From NCBI RefSeq assembly GCF_004339015.1, contig NZ_SMFQ01000002.1, forward strand, positions 1,117,351-1,181,350: a DNA stretch of 64,000 nt, given 5' to 3'. This DNA is from Cocleimonas flava (lineage in GTDB: Bacteria > Pseudomonadota > Gammaproteobacteria > Thiotrichales > Thiotrichaceae). Of this stretch, positions 35,776 to 44,394 are shown piece by piece (position 1 is the first letter of the stretch; the number at the start of each line of letters is the position of its first letter). The translations under genes were made by a program, and so were the position numbers. The notes under the pieces were generated by a model. That model did not search any database. It was not told the DNA's origin and saw only the letters and a list, made by a program, of their open reading frames with translations.

Positions 35776-36915
35776 GTGTTTGACCTGATTGAGACAACAG
35801 AACAACTACAAAACTTTGTAAATAAAATTAGTAACGCAAGCTGGGTTGCAATTGATACCGAATTCCTGCGCGAAAAAACTTACTACGCAAAACTCTGTCT
35901 GGTGCAGGTGGAAGCAGAGGGTTTAAGAGCCTGTATCGACCCATTATCTATTGACGATATTTCGTCATTTTCCTCAATCTTGCACAACCCTAATATCGTC
36001 AAAGTACTACATGCTGCGCATCAGGATTTAGAGATATTACTCCAATTAACAGGGAAAGTACCCGCGCCAATCTTTGATACACAGGTTGCGGCATCTGTTT
36101 TAGGTATCGGCGATCAAATGGGTTATGCCAGATTGGTAGAGGATATGCTGGGTGTTAGTCTGGCAAAAACCCAATCGAGAACCGATTGGTCTAAGCGCCC
36201 ACTCAAGCCAGCGCAATTGGAATATGCGATTGATGATGTGCGTTATCTTGCGCAAATTTATCCAAAGATGATTGATAAATTAAAAGAGCAGGATCGATTA
36301 AGCTGGCTTGATAAGGATTTTACGAGAGCGACAGACCCAGAAGTCTATGCCAGTAACGCACGTGAACGATGGAAAAAAGTCCGAGGCAACCAAGTATTAA
36401 AACGACCTCAACTGGCTATTTTAAGAGAGCTGGCAGCATGGCGAGAAGACAAAGCAGAAAAATCTGACAGACCCAGAAAGTGGATAGTGAGTGATGATAT
36501 TTTGCTGGATTTGTCCAGACAACAGCCGTCAAATCTAACTGAGATTGGAGAAATCAGAGGTATTAATGCGGATAGAAGCAGTAATACTCACCAAATCTGG
36601 TTAGATTTGATTAAAAAAGGTCAAAATACGCCAGAAGAAGAATGGCCCGAACTACCGAGAAGCAAAAAGCCATCACCCAATCAAAATGCGCTTATAGATT
36701 TATTGATGATAGTGGTACAAATTCAGGCTAAAAAGCACAATATTACAGCAGCTGTGATTGCGACAAGAAAGCAATTGGCGACGTTGGTTCAATCTGGTGA
36801 ATCAAGACTTTCTGATGATTGGCGTGGTGAATTAGTGAATGAGCAAATTCACAAAGTAATGTCTGGTGAAATGACGATAGGCGTAGAAAATTCCATCGTG
36901 AGTTTAATAGAATAA
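35776..36915 (+). CDS. rnd: Ribonuclease D
   Basis: 379-aa 3'-5' exoribonuclease that trims tRNA precursors. The DEDDy domain has WVAIDTEFLREKTYYAKLCL (Asp27, Glu29), HAAHQDLEILLQLTG, FDTQVAASVLG and the tyrosine motif YAIDDVRYLAQIYP. Two HRDC-type helical regions follow (about 210-290 and 310-375), the usual full length. Translation starts at GTG 35776 (no in-frame ATG is better placed). It is preceded by the gene-free RNA-rich region and followed, 87 bp later, by prlC. Confidence 0.95.
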   Translation: MFDLIETTEQLQNFVNKISNASWVAIDTEFLREKTYYAKLCLVQVEAEGLRACIDPLSIDDISSFSSILHNPNIVKVLHAAHQDLEILLQLTGKVPAPIFDTQVAASVLGIGDQMGYARLVEDMLGVSLAKTQSRTDWSKRPLKPAQLEYAIDDVRYLAQIYPKMIDKLKEQDRLSWLDKDFTRATDPEVYASNARERWKKVRGNQVLKRPQLAILRELAAWREDKAEKSDRPRKWIVSDDILLDLSRQQPSNLTEIGEIRGINADRSSNTHQIWLDLIKKGQNTPEEEWPELPRSKKPSPNQNALIDLLMIVVQIQAKKHNITAAVIATRKQLATLVQSGESRLSDDWRGELVNEQIHKVMSGEMTIGVENSIVSLIE

Positions 36916-37002
36916 TTTAACTGGCTAATCGACTCTTGATAAACGTTTCAAAATCGCCATCTTTAAACAATATCCATATTCAAAAGTCATCATAAAAACT
37001 AA

Positions 37003-39057
37003 GTGAGCATAGAAAAACAAATGAATTCTCCATTATTAGATATAAAAGATCTTCCAGAATTTTCAAAAATACAAGCTGAGCAGATTGAGCCAGCGCTTGA
37101 TGAGTTAATAAAAGAAGCGCGAGAGCTTACCCAAACGTTGCTAGATGAAAACACAGAATACACCTGGGCGAACTTAATTGAGCCACTAGAAACAGTTGAT
37201 AACAAATTAAGTCGCATGTGGTCACCAATTAGCCATATGAACGGGGTTGTGAACTCTCCTGAACTTCGTGATGCATACAACGCTTGTTTGCCAAAACTAA
37301 GCGAATACAGCACCGAAATGGGACAGAACAAAGCGCTATTTAAAGCAATCGAACAAATTCAAACGAATGCAGATGCATTAGGTCTTGATGATGCGCAACG
37401 CAAGTCACTGGAAGATTCAATCAAAGGCTTTCGTCTATCTGGCGTCGATCTCGAAAGCGATAAGAAAAAGCGTTATGGAGAAATCAGCAAAGAGCTTTCA
37501 ACACTGACTTCTAAGTACTCAGATAATGTTTTAGACGCGAGCAATGCCTGGACGAAATTGCTGACTGATAAATCAGCTTTGAAAGGTTTGCCAGATACTG
37601 CAATAGAGCAAGCAGCAGAAGCCGCTAAGCAAAGAGATGCCGAAGGCTGGATGTTAACGCTGGAATTTCCATCTTACTATGCAGTAATGACCTATGCGGA
37701 TGATCGCGAATTACGTGCTGAAATGTATCGTGCCTATAGTACGCGCGCTTCAGATCAGGGAGATAATGAAGCATTGGATAATAGCCAGAACATGGAAAAG
37801 ATCTTACAGCTTCGTCAAGAAAAAGCGCAGTTATTAGGTTTTGATAGCTATGCAAATTTATCTCTAGATACAAAGATGGCAGAATCACCAGAACAAGTTC
37901 TGAAGTTTCTCTCTGAACTAGCTGAAAAATCTTTGCCGTTTGCAAAAAAAGAATACGAAGAGTTAAAGCAATTTGCCGAAGAAGAAGTCGGTATATCGGA
38001 TCTTCAGGCTTGGGACGTGGGCTATGTTAGCGAAAAACTGAAACAGCAACGTTACAGCATTAGTGATGAAGATTTAAAGCCATATTTCCCTGTTGATAAT
38101 GTATTGGATGGTTTGTTTGAGTTAGTTGAGAAACTCTATAACGTTAAGATCACGCAAAATAAAGATCAGGAAAGCTGGCACCCAGATGTACGTTTTTTCC
38201 ATATCAATGATGCACAAGGTAACTTGAAAGCTCGTTTCTATTTGGATTTATATGCACGCCAGAACAAACGTGGCGGCGCATGGATGGCTGATTTCTGTAG
38301 CCGTTTTAAAATGGTGGATAAGCTACAAACACCCGTCGCATTTATGACGTGTAACTCAGCACCACCTGCAGGCGGCAAGCCAGCGTTATTCACGCACGAT
38401 GAAGTGATTACATTATTCCACGAGTTTGGCCATGGCTTGCACCACATGATGACTCAGGTAGATTATCTGGATATTTCTGGTATCAGCGGTGTTGAGTGGG
38501 ATGCAGTAGAACTTCCTAGTCAGTTTATGGAAAACTGGTGTTGGCAGCGTGAAGCGCTGGATATGTTTGCAGCACATTACGAAACGGGTGAAAAAATACC
38601 TGATGAGTTATTCGATAAAATGCAGGCGGCAAGACATTTCCAGAGTGCCATGGGTATGGTGCGTCAATTAGAATTTTCGATGTTCGATATGCGTCTCCAC
38701 ATGGATACTTCAATCAAAACATCGCAGCAAGTTCAGGATGTGTTAAATAAAACACGTGATGAAGTTGCGGTAATACACCCCCCCACTTTCAACCGTTTTC
38801 AGCATGGTTTCTCACACATCTTTGCGGGTGGTTATGCGGCGGGTTACTACAGCTATAAATGGGCTGAAGTGCTGTCTGCTGATGCTTTTTCGAGATTCGA
38901 GGAAGAAGGTTTATTCAATGAAACAGTGGGTAAAGCCTTTCTTACAGAAATTCTTGAAGTGGGTGGTTCGCGTCCGGCAATCGATTCTTTCAAAGCGTTT
39001 AGAGGCAGAGAGCCAAAAGTCGACGCCTTACTCAAGCATTCTGGATTGGCAGCATGA
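37003..39057 (+). CDS. prlC: Oligopeptidase A (M3 family)
   Basis: 684-aa cytosolic zinc metallopeptidase that degrades oligopeptides and cleaved signal peptides. The zinc site is LFHEFGHGLHHMMTQ (His473, Glu474, His477) with the downstream Glu in DAVELPSQFMENW; HIFAGGYAAGYYSYKWAEVL closes the family signature. GTG at 37003 is the longest start, and ATG 37021 (MNSPLLDI) is an alternative. In the segment VIHPPTFNRF, the H-P-P codons carry a copy of the dispersed repeat where homologues have a P-rich loop of similar length. The stop overlaps the xthA start by 4 bp. Confidence 0.96.
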   Translation: MSIEKQMNSPLLDIKDLPEFSKIQAEQIEPALDELIKEARELTQTLLDENTEYTWANLIEPLETVDNKLSRMWSPISHMNGVVNSPELRDAYNACLPKLSEYSTEMGQNKALFKAIEQIQTNADALGLDDAQRKSLEDSIKGFRLSGVDLESDKKKRYGEISKELSTLTSKYSDNVLDASNAWTKLLTDKSALKGLPDTAIEQAAEAAKQRDAEGWMLTLEFPSYYAVMTYADDRELRAEMYRAYSTRASDQGDNEALDNSQNMEKILQLRQEKAQLLGFDSYANLSLDTKMAESPEQVLKFLSELAEKSLPFAKKEYEELKQFAEEEVGISDLQAWDVGYVSEKLKQQRYSISDEDLKPYFPVDNVLDGLFELVEKLYNVKITQNKDQESWHPDVRFFHINDAQGNLKARFYLDLYARQNKRGGAWMADFCSRFKMVDKLQTPVAFMTCNSAPPAGGKPALFTHDEVITLFHEFGHGLHHMMTQVDYLDISGISGVEWDAVELPSQFMENWCWQREALDMFAAHYETGEKIPDELFDKMQAARHFQSAMGMVRQLEFSMFDMRLHMDTSIKTSQQVQDVLNKTRDEVAVIHPPTFNRFQHGFSHIFAGGYAAGYYSYKWAEVLSADAFSRFEEEGLFNETVGKAFLTEILEVGGSRPAIDSFKAFRGREPKVDALLKHSGLAA
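38774..38800 (+). repeat. C-rich dispersed repeat, copy inside prlC
   Basis: ACACCCCCCCACTTTC, then AACCGTTTTC: a core with the T-to-C variant plus a GT-rich tail. Codons read I-H-P-P-T-F in frame. Confidence 0.65.
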
Positions 39058-39887
39058 GTGAGAGTAGTCCCAGAATCTCTAAAGAAACCAGTATCTATGG
39101 CGATAAGTTCAAAATAGCGAGTTGGAATGTCAACTCGCTGAAGGTTCGTTTGCCTCATGTGGAACAGTGGTTGAAAAAAGCAGAGCCAGATATTTTGGTA
39201 CTGCAAGAAACGAAAACGATCGATGAAAATTTCCCTGCTGAAGAAATTCAGAATATGGGCTATCAGGTCGTATTCTCAGGGCAAAAAACCTATAACGGTG
39301 TGGCAATACTCTGCAAAGATGAGTATTTGATTGAAGATGTGGTGATGGATCTTCCTGATCTGGATGATCCACAGCGTCGCATTTTAGCGGCAACTATCAA
39401 TGGTATTCGCATTCTTGATTTGTATGTGGTGAATGGTTCGGAAGTGGGCTCGGAGAAATTTGAATACAAACTCCATTGGCTTGAAAAAGTAACCAACTGG
39501 ATTGAAGAACAATCTAAGCAATACAAGAAATTTGTCATTTTGGGTGATTTTAATATCGCCCCTAAAGATAGAGATGTGCATAATCCTAAGTCCTGGCATG
39601 AGAAGATTCTCTGTTCTACGCCTGAACGCAATGCCTTACAGAAAATTCTTGATCTCGGTTTTGCAGATTCTTTCCGTTTGTTTGAGCAAGAAGACGAAAC
39701 CTATAGTTGGTGGGATTATCGCAGCGGTGGCTTTGATAAAAACATGGGCTTACGTATTGATCTGGTTTTATCCAGTAAGCTTCTGGCCGAGCAATGCACC
39801 GCGAGTTATGTGGACCCTGAACCACGTGGTTGGGAAAGACCATCGGATCACGCACCAGTAGTGAGTGAGTATCGAAATCTCAAATGA
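39054..39887 (+). CDS. xthA: Exodeoxyribonuclease III / AP endonuclease
   Basis: 277-aa enzyme of the exonuclease III family that cuts DNA at abasic sites. Motifs: KIASWNVNSLKVRLPHVEQW, LQETKTIDENFP (catalytic Glu), NGVAIL, ILGDFNIAPKDRDVHNPKSW, YSWWDYRSGGFDKNMGLRID and the terminal SDHAPVVSEY. About 20 extra N-terminal residues precede the usual start (F-K-I-A-S-W); the ATG at 39054 overlaps the prlC stop as ATGA, which favours this coupled start. It complements MutY in repairing oxidative damage. Confidence 0.95.
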   Translation: MSESSPRISKETSIYGDKFKIASWNVNSLKVRLPHVEQWLKKAEPDILVLQETKTIDENFPAEEIQNMGYQVVFSGQKTYNGVAILCKDEYLIEDVVMDLPDLDDPQRRILAATINGIRILDLYVVNGSEVGSEKFEYKLHWLEKVTNWIEEQSKQYKKFVILGDFNIAPKDRDVHNPKSWHEKILCSTPERNALQKILDLGFADSFRLFEQEDETYSWWDYRSGGFDKNMGLRIDLVLSSKLLAEQCTASYVDPEPRGWERPSDHAPVVSEYRNLK

Positions 39888-39898
39888 ATCTAGGCATT

Positions 39899-39927
39899 AA
39901 AAAAGTGCCTCAAAGTAGGGGGGTGGC
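39899..39927 (-). repeat. G-rich dispersed repeat after xthA
   Basis: An A-run, GTGCCTCA, then AAGTAGGGGGGTGGC. This copy best represents the full consensus. It lies 12 bp beyond the xthA stop. Confidence 0.9.
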
Positions 39928-39975
39928 TTTAATATTTATAGTTAAACACTCTTTTCTGCTTTAAGTATTTAGTTA

Positions 39976-40863
39976 ATGAGCAATAAGTTTAAAGGAACCC
40001 TGTTTGTCTTAATTTGCGTGGCTCTTTGGGCGTTAATTCCGGTGGTTGCTAAGCTGGGTCAGGCGAGCTTGGATAATCACCAGTTTTTGTTTTGGTCGAG
40101 CCTGGTTTCTTTGATTGTTCTAAGCCTTACCGCTGTTATAAAAGGCGATATGTCTGAGCTGGGTAGTTATTCTCTGAAAGAATGGCTGTACTATGCTTTT
40201 TTAGGTTTGCTCGGCACGTATATTTACTATCTATTTCTTTATCTTGGTTATGCTAAAGCAGTAGGGATGGAAGTGTTGGTGATTCAATACACCTGGCCAA
40301 TTTTCATCCTTGTACTTTCCTTATTTATTTTAAAAGAACAGCTTACCATCAGAAAAACAATCGCTATCGCCTTGGGTTTTATCGGCGTTATGCTGGTATT
40401 AACCAAGGGTGAGTTCGAAAACGTTCAGCTGAATAATCTTACGGTAATTTCATTAGTTGCTGCTGGGTCATTTTGTTTTGCACTGTTTTCTGTGCTTAGT
40501 AAAAATATCAAGCGACGAGCGCCGTTAGTAGTGATTAGCATTTATTTTCTGTCGGCAACATTGGCATCACTAATTTCGATGTTGTATTTCTCAGAGTTTG
40601 CTGTTCCATCTTCGGCTGAAATCATGCCAATTCTGTTAAATGGCATTCTTGTTAATGGATTTTCTTATCTATTTTGGTTGATGGCTTTAAGATCGGCTGA
40701 AGCATCGTATCTTGCGCCTTTCACCTTCATTACACCGGTGTTATCAGCAATCTACCTAATTGTATTCTTTGATGAGCCGATGCTGGGAATCTATCTGGTT
40801 GGTTTAGCTTGTGTAATTGTGGGAGGCTTGGTGAATAGCCTTGGTGCTTCAAAGAAAGCTTAA
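39976..40863 (+). CDS. EamA/DMT-superfamily transporter
   Basis: 295-aa membrane protein with ten predicted hydrophobic segments in two EamA halves. Features are LICVALWALIPVVAKLG, YLFLYLGYAKAVGMEVLVIQ, the half-end motif FIGVMLVLTKGEF, and in the second half MALRSAEASYLAPFTFITPV and CVIVGGLVNSLG. DMT transporters export amino acids or other metabolites; the substrate is not predictable. It stands alone between xthA and amiC, where E. coli-like genomes have mutL after ami, so the locus has been rearranged. No strong Shine-Dalgarno is visible before the ATG. Confidence 0.88.
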   Translation: MSNKFKGTLFVLICVALWALIPVVAKLGQASLDNHQFLFWSSLVSLIVLSLTAVIKGDMSELGSYSLKEWLYYAFLGLLGTYIYYLFLYLGYAKAVGMEVLVIQYTWPIFILVLSLFILKEQLTIRKTIAIALGFIGVMLVLTKGEFENVQLNNLTVISLVAAGSFCFALFSVLSKNIKRRAPLVVISIYFLSATLASLISMLYFSEFAVPSSAEIMPILLNGILVNGFSYLFWLMALRSAEASYLAPFTFITPVLSAIYLIVFFDEPMLGIYLVGLACVIVGGLVNSLGASKKA

Positions 40864-40880
40864 AAGCATTTCTTGCAGGC

Positions 40881-40904
40881 AAAAAAAAGCCGCTTAAAGC
40901 GGCT
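40881..40904 (-). terminator. Rho-independent terminator of the ami operon
   Basis: Stem AGCCGCTT / AAGCGGCT with a short loop and T8 on the minus strand. It lies 37 bp after the amidase stop. It is weaker on the plus strand, where the T-run is missing. Confidence 0.85.
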
Positions 40905-40940
40905 AAATTCACATCGAAGGAAATCATTATTATTAGAAGT

Positions 40941-42164
40941 TTAGCTATATTGAGAATCAATATCCTGTAAAGCCACCTGGTAGCGACGTATTCCTTTAAA
41001 GATCGCTTTGGCTAATTTTTCTTGGTGTCGTGCAGTTTTCAGGCGTTTTTCTTCCTGAGGGTTGCTGATAAATGCTGTTTCAATTAAAACGGAAGGAATA
41101 TCAGGAGACTTCAAAACGACAAAACCTGCGCTTTCAACACGGCTTCTAAGTAAATTGTTTACGCTGCCTAGTTCTTTAAGCACTCCGTTCGCAATCTCCA
41201 GACTTTTAGTGGTGGTTGCCTCTTGTGCCAGACCCACAACTATTGAGTTTAGTGTTTTATTTTTGTGTAAGCGTGCGCCTGCAATTTTTGTCTCGTATGA
41301 GTTTTCACTCTTAGCAAGTAATCTAGCCGCTTCACTGGTAGCCCCTTTGTCCGACAATATGTAGACAGACGAGCCTGTTAATTTGCGACTAGGGTTAGCA
41401 TCTGCATGTATCGATATAAAAAGATCTGCTCTGTTCTTTCTCGCTTTTTCGATACGTTTACGCAATGTAACGTAATAATCACCATCGCGAATCAAGACAC
41501 CGCGCATACCCGGCTGTCGATCGATTTGTTTTTTCAGGCGTTTAGCAATTTGGAGCGCTACATTTTTTTCTTTTGTGCCGCGTTTGCCTACAGCGCCAGG
41601 GTCTCTACCGCCATGGCCAGCATCAATTGCTATTACGATTGGCTTTCTAATCACCCCCCCACTTACAGCGCTTATCGCCTGGCGGGTTTTTTGTTCGACT
41701 GATTTAGGTGCCTGTTTAGGGCTCAGTGCGACTTCAAGGAAAAAGCTTTTGTTATTCGCACTCATTCTGGATGATGGGTGCGCCTGTTGAGCCATGTCTA
41801 AAACAACACGATAGTCATTCTTGTTGCGTCTGGCATCTCTTAGTTTATTGATGAGTTGCTTAGAAGCCGCAGTGTTGCGATTTAATTTGAGTTTAGTGAG
41901 CGACGTTGTATCAAGAAAATCTATAACGACTCGATCTGGATTTTTTAACGTCGAAACTTTGTGGCGCACGGATTTATCAAGCTCAAATATAAGCTTTTGG
42001 CTTCCTTTAGCACCTTGCTTAAGAGAGACTGATTTGATATTCGCGCTGCGACCTTTAGCGAAAGTATGAGGTGCCACGCTAGTTGCTCCAGCGACACCTA
42101 ATATTTTGCCTAATCTCAGTACGAAGTCTCTACGCTTCTGACTGGTAGTATCCATATTCCCCAA
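40941..42164 (-). CDS. amiC: N-acetylmuramoyl-L-alanine amidase, AmiC type
   Basis: 407-aa periplasmic cell-wall hydrolase that splits septal peptidoglycan during division. The N-terminus has a twin-arginine-like signal (SQKRRDFVLRLGKILGVAG), as in Tat-exported AmiC. An AMIN domain follows (about 45-150, KLIFELDKSVRHKVSTL), then a linker, and the zinc amidase_3 domain from about 180: IAIDAGHGGRDPGAVG, SIHADANPS and the final VLIETAFISNPQEE. The linker residues A-V-S-G-G-V-I are encoded by a copy of the dispersed repeat. It lies downstream of tsaE and nnr. Confidence 0.95.
   Translation of the reverse strand: MGNMDTTSQKRRDFVLRLGKILGVAGATSVAPHTFAKGRSANIKSVSLKQGAKGSQKLIFELDKSVRHKVSTLKNPDRVVIDFLDTTSLTKLKLNRNTAASKQLINKLRDARRNKNDYRVVLDMAQQAHPSSRMSANNKSFFLEVALSPKQAPKSVEQKTRQAISAVSGGVIRKPIVIAIDAGHGGRDPGAVGKRGTKEKNVALQIAKRLKKQIDRQPGMRGVLIRDGDYYVTLRKRIEKARKNRADLFISIHADANPSRKLTGSSVYILSDKGATSEAARLLAKSENSYETKIAGARLHKNKTLNSIVVGLAQEATTTKSLEIANGVLKELGSVNNLLRSRVESAGFVVLKSPDIPSVLIETAFISNPQEEKRLKTARHQEKLAKAIFKGIRRYQVALQDIDSQYS
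41651..41680 (+). repeat. C-rich dispersed repeat, copy inside amiC linker
   Basis: TCACCCCCCCACTTACAGCG followed by CTTATCG. The core has the T-to-C variant, and the extension ACAGCG matches intergenic copies such as 51308. It encodes V-S-G-G-V in the linker between the AMIN and amidase domains. Confidence 0.72.
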
Positions 42165-42322
42165 TGATTTGTGAGTATCAAAGCCCTATCCGATATTCAC
42201 ATTCAAATGTTATAAGTATGTAGTTTGTAAAACACGAGCTGAAAATTATTTTTATTACTCGCGGTTTGTTTATATAGTAAAACTCAGTAGAGACTTAAAT
42301 TCAAGTGATTTTTACTATAATT

Positions 42323-42769
42323 TCATAAGTCTTTGTTTTTAATCGTTATAGATGGTTTTGTAATTATCTCTCTCTGCGTATCTCGATAGAGAATATCGAT
42401 AATTAAATCAGGCTCAGGAAGGAATCCTTGTGCTTTTTCAGGCCATTCTACAAGGCATAAAGCATCACTATTCCAGTATTCTCTACCGCCGATATATTCG
42501 AGTTCTTCAGGGTCAGCTAATCGATAAAGATCAAAATGATAAATCATCCGATCTTTGATTTGATAGGGTTCGACGAGCGTGTAAGTGGGACTTTTTACAG
42601 TGCCTTGAAAACCAAGGCTTCTGAGTAAGCCTCGTACTAAGGTTGTTTTGCCCGCGCCGAGATCTCCATTGAGGAAAACCATGCCGCCTTTGGGAAATTT
42701 TTCTGCAATTTGTCCACCAAAACTCATCATTTCGTTTTCATCGTGGATGATTTGTTTATCTGTCATCAT
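42323..42769 (-). CDS. tsaE: tRNA threonylcarbamoyladenosine biosynthesis ATPase TsaE
   Basis: 148-aa P-loop ATPase needed for t6A formation at tRNA position 37 with TsaB and TsaD. Walker A is FLNGDLGAGKTTLVRGLLR, followed by VKSPTYTLVEPY, YHFDLYRLADPEELEYIGG and LVEWPEKAQGFLPEPD, all TsaE hallmarks. Two adjacent Met codons are possible starts. It sits between nnr and amiC, the conserved gammaproteobacterial order. Confidence 0.96.
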   Translation of the reverse strand: MMTDKQIIHDENEMMSFGGQIAEKFPKGGMVFLNGDLGAGKTTLVRGLLRSLGFQGTVKSPTYTLVEPYQIKDRMIYHFDLYRLADPEELEYIGGREYWNSDALCLVEWPEKAQGFLPEPDLIIDILYRDTQREIITKPSITIKNKDL

Positions 42770-42840
42770 TATCTTTCATAATTAATTGTCATCTTATCTG
42801 CCACTTATATTTTATCTTCATTGTTTATCTTAATTTAGCT

Positions 42841-44361
42841 TCAGTGTATGGCTGATAATTTGTTGTTCAAGAGTGCTCTCAAGTGAGGGAATAAATCACT
42901 GGCTAACATGCCTATTTCACCATTTTCGGCCGCTAAATCAGCGGCATGTGCATGGAGCTCAACCCCAACCGTTGCTGCATCAAAGATATCTAGCCCTTGA
43001 GCAACTAATGCTCCGATAATGCCGCTTAAAACATCTCCCATACCACCACTAGCCATTCCGGGGTTTCCATGGGTACACACGAATGTTTCACGACCATTAC
43101 TGATTAATGTACCTGCGCCTTTAAGAATAATGGCACCCCCGTACTTACAGTGCATTTTTTTACTGCTTGAAAACCTGTCGGATTCAATTTCTTTGGTAGT
43201 TGTCTGCAATAGGCGCGAAGCTTCTTTGGGGTGCGGAGTTAGTATCCAGTTGTCTTTTTTGATGGGTTGTTCAGACAGTAAATTTAACGCATCTGCATCC
43301 ATAATGATGGGTTGACTGGCGTTGATAGCATGTGAAAATAATTGTCGAGCCCATGGTGATTTTCCTAATCCGGGTCCTAGTACGATGGTAGTTGCTTTCG
43401 TTATAAGCTCATCAAGCTCTTGTGGTTCTTCAACGCCTTTTACCATCATTTCAGGTCTTGTCGCGTTAATATAATGCGCATGAGAAGGGTGTGTAGCGAC
43501 ATGCACTAAACCAGCACCAGAACGCAAGCAGGCTTCTGCAGCAAGTCGAATCGCTCCTGGCATACCTTCGCCGCCGCCAATTAACAAGACACTGCCGAAA
43601 TTGCCTTTATGGCTGCAGCGAGGACGGGGTGTGATGGTATTGGTAATAATGTTTTCAGGAATGAGGTGTGTATTGGATTTTGTGCTTAATTGTTCATACA
43701 CAGAAGTGGGTACTCCCAGATTATCAAAGATGAGTTGACCAACTTGATCCCTTGCTTGTCCGGTAAATAAGCCACGTTTCAGGCCGATATACGTTACCGT
43801 TAAATCTGCTTTAATACATGCGCCAAGAATCTGACCCGTATCAGAACTCAAACCAGACGGAATATCGACAGCGACTTTTTTCGCTGAACTTTGATTAACG
43901 GCATCAAAAAAGCCTATCCAATCATCTTTTACATTGCGAGTGAGTCCCGTACCTAAAATGGCATCTACAATCACATCAGCGTTCAAAAGTGTTTCTTCAA
44001 ATTCAGCAGAAATCCCCCCAGCTTTGATGAATACATCTTTGGCAAGTAGTGCGTCGCCTTGTATGGCGTTGACATCCCCCAATTGAATAAGGGTAGTTTT
44101 TAGTCCTGCCTTTATGGCAAGCGTAGCAATTACATAACCATCGCCACCATTATTACCAGCACCACATAAAACACATACTGATTTACAATCTGGGTATGAA
44201 TTTAGTATCGCGTCAAATGTTGCTTGAGCGGCTCTTTGCATTAAAGTAAACCCTGGAATGCCGAAGTCCTGTATTGCTATTCGATCTAGTTCTCTGGTTT
44301 GATCGGTACGATACAAGGTCGACACGGTTGATAAAGTAGATAAATTACGTGGTTTAGACAT
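42841..44361 (-). CDS. nnr: Bifunctional NAD(P)H-hydrate epimerase / dehydratase
   Basis: Repairs hydrated NAD(P)H. The N-terminal YjeF_N epimerase has CVLCGAGNNGGDGYVIA and VDIPSGLSSDTG. The C-terminal ADP-dependent dehydratase has GSVLLIGGGEGMPGAIRLA, VLGPGLGKSPWA, ILTPHPKEASRL and HGNPGMASGGMGDVLSGIIG. The frame is open upstream to 44445, but ATG 44361 (MSKPRNLSTL) gives the normal N-terminus of about 506 aa and avoids overlap with queG. Residues M-H-C-K-Y-G-G-A, just before the conserved LKGAG, are encoded by a near full-length repeat copy. Confidence 0.95.
   Translation of the reverse strand: MSKPRNLSTLSTVSTLYRTDQTRELDRIAIQDFGIPGFTLMQRAAQATFDAILNSYPDCKSVCVLCGAGNNGGDGYVIATLAIKAGLKTTLIQLGDVNAIQGDALLAKDVFIKAGGISAEFEETLLNADVIVDAILGTGLTRNVKDDWIGFFDAVNQSSAKKVAVDIPSGLSSDTGQILGACIKADLTVTYIGLKRGLFTGQARDQVGQLIFDNLGVPTSVYEQLSTKSNTHLIPENIITNTITPRPRCSHKGNFGSVLLIGGGEGMPGAIRLAAEACLRSGAGLVHVATHPSHAHYINATRPEMMVKGVEEPQELDELITKATTIVLGPGLGKSPWARQLFSHAINASQPIIMDADALNLLSEQPIKKDNWILTPHPKEASRLLQTTTKEIESDRFSSSKKMHCKYGGAIILKGAGTLISNGRETFVCTHGNPGMASGGMGDVLSGIIGALVAQGLDIFDAATVGVELHAHAADLAAENGEIGMLASDLFPHLRALLNNKLSAIH
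43132..43161 (+). repeat. C-rich dispersed repeat, full-length copy inside nnr
   Basis: GGCACCCCCGTACTT, ACAGTGCA and T7. The core has one C-to-G change, and the GC step and T-run are fully kept although this is coding sequence. The changed base keeps a Tyr codon at a position where homologues have R-Y-G before the V-V-L-K-G-A-G strand. Confidence 0.78.
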
Positions 44362-44394
44362 CACAATGCTATTATTACTGCTGGGTTTAAAGGA

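Noticed and set aside
43981..44030. AATCCCCCCAGCTTTG in the Nnr epimerase part as a further repeat copy
   Set aside because: It shares only the C6 run; the TACTT part and T-tail are missing.
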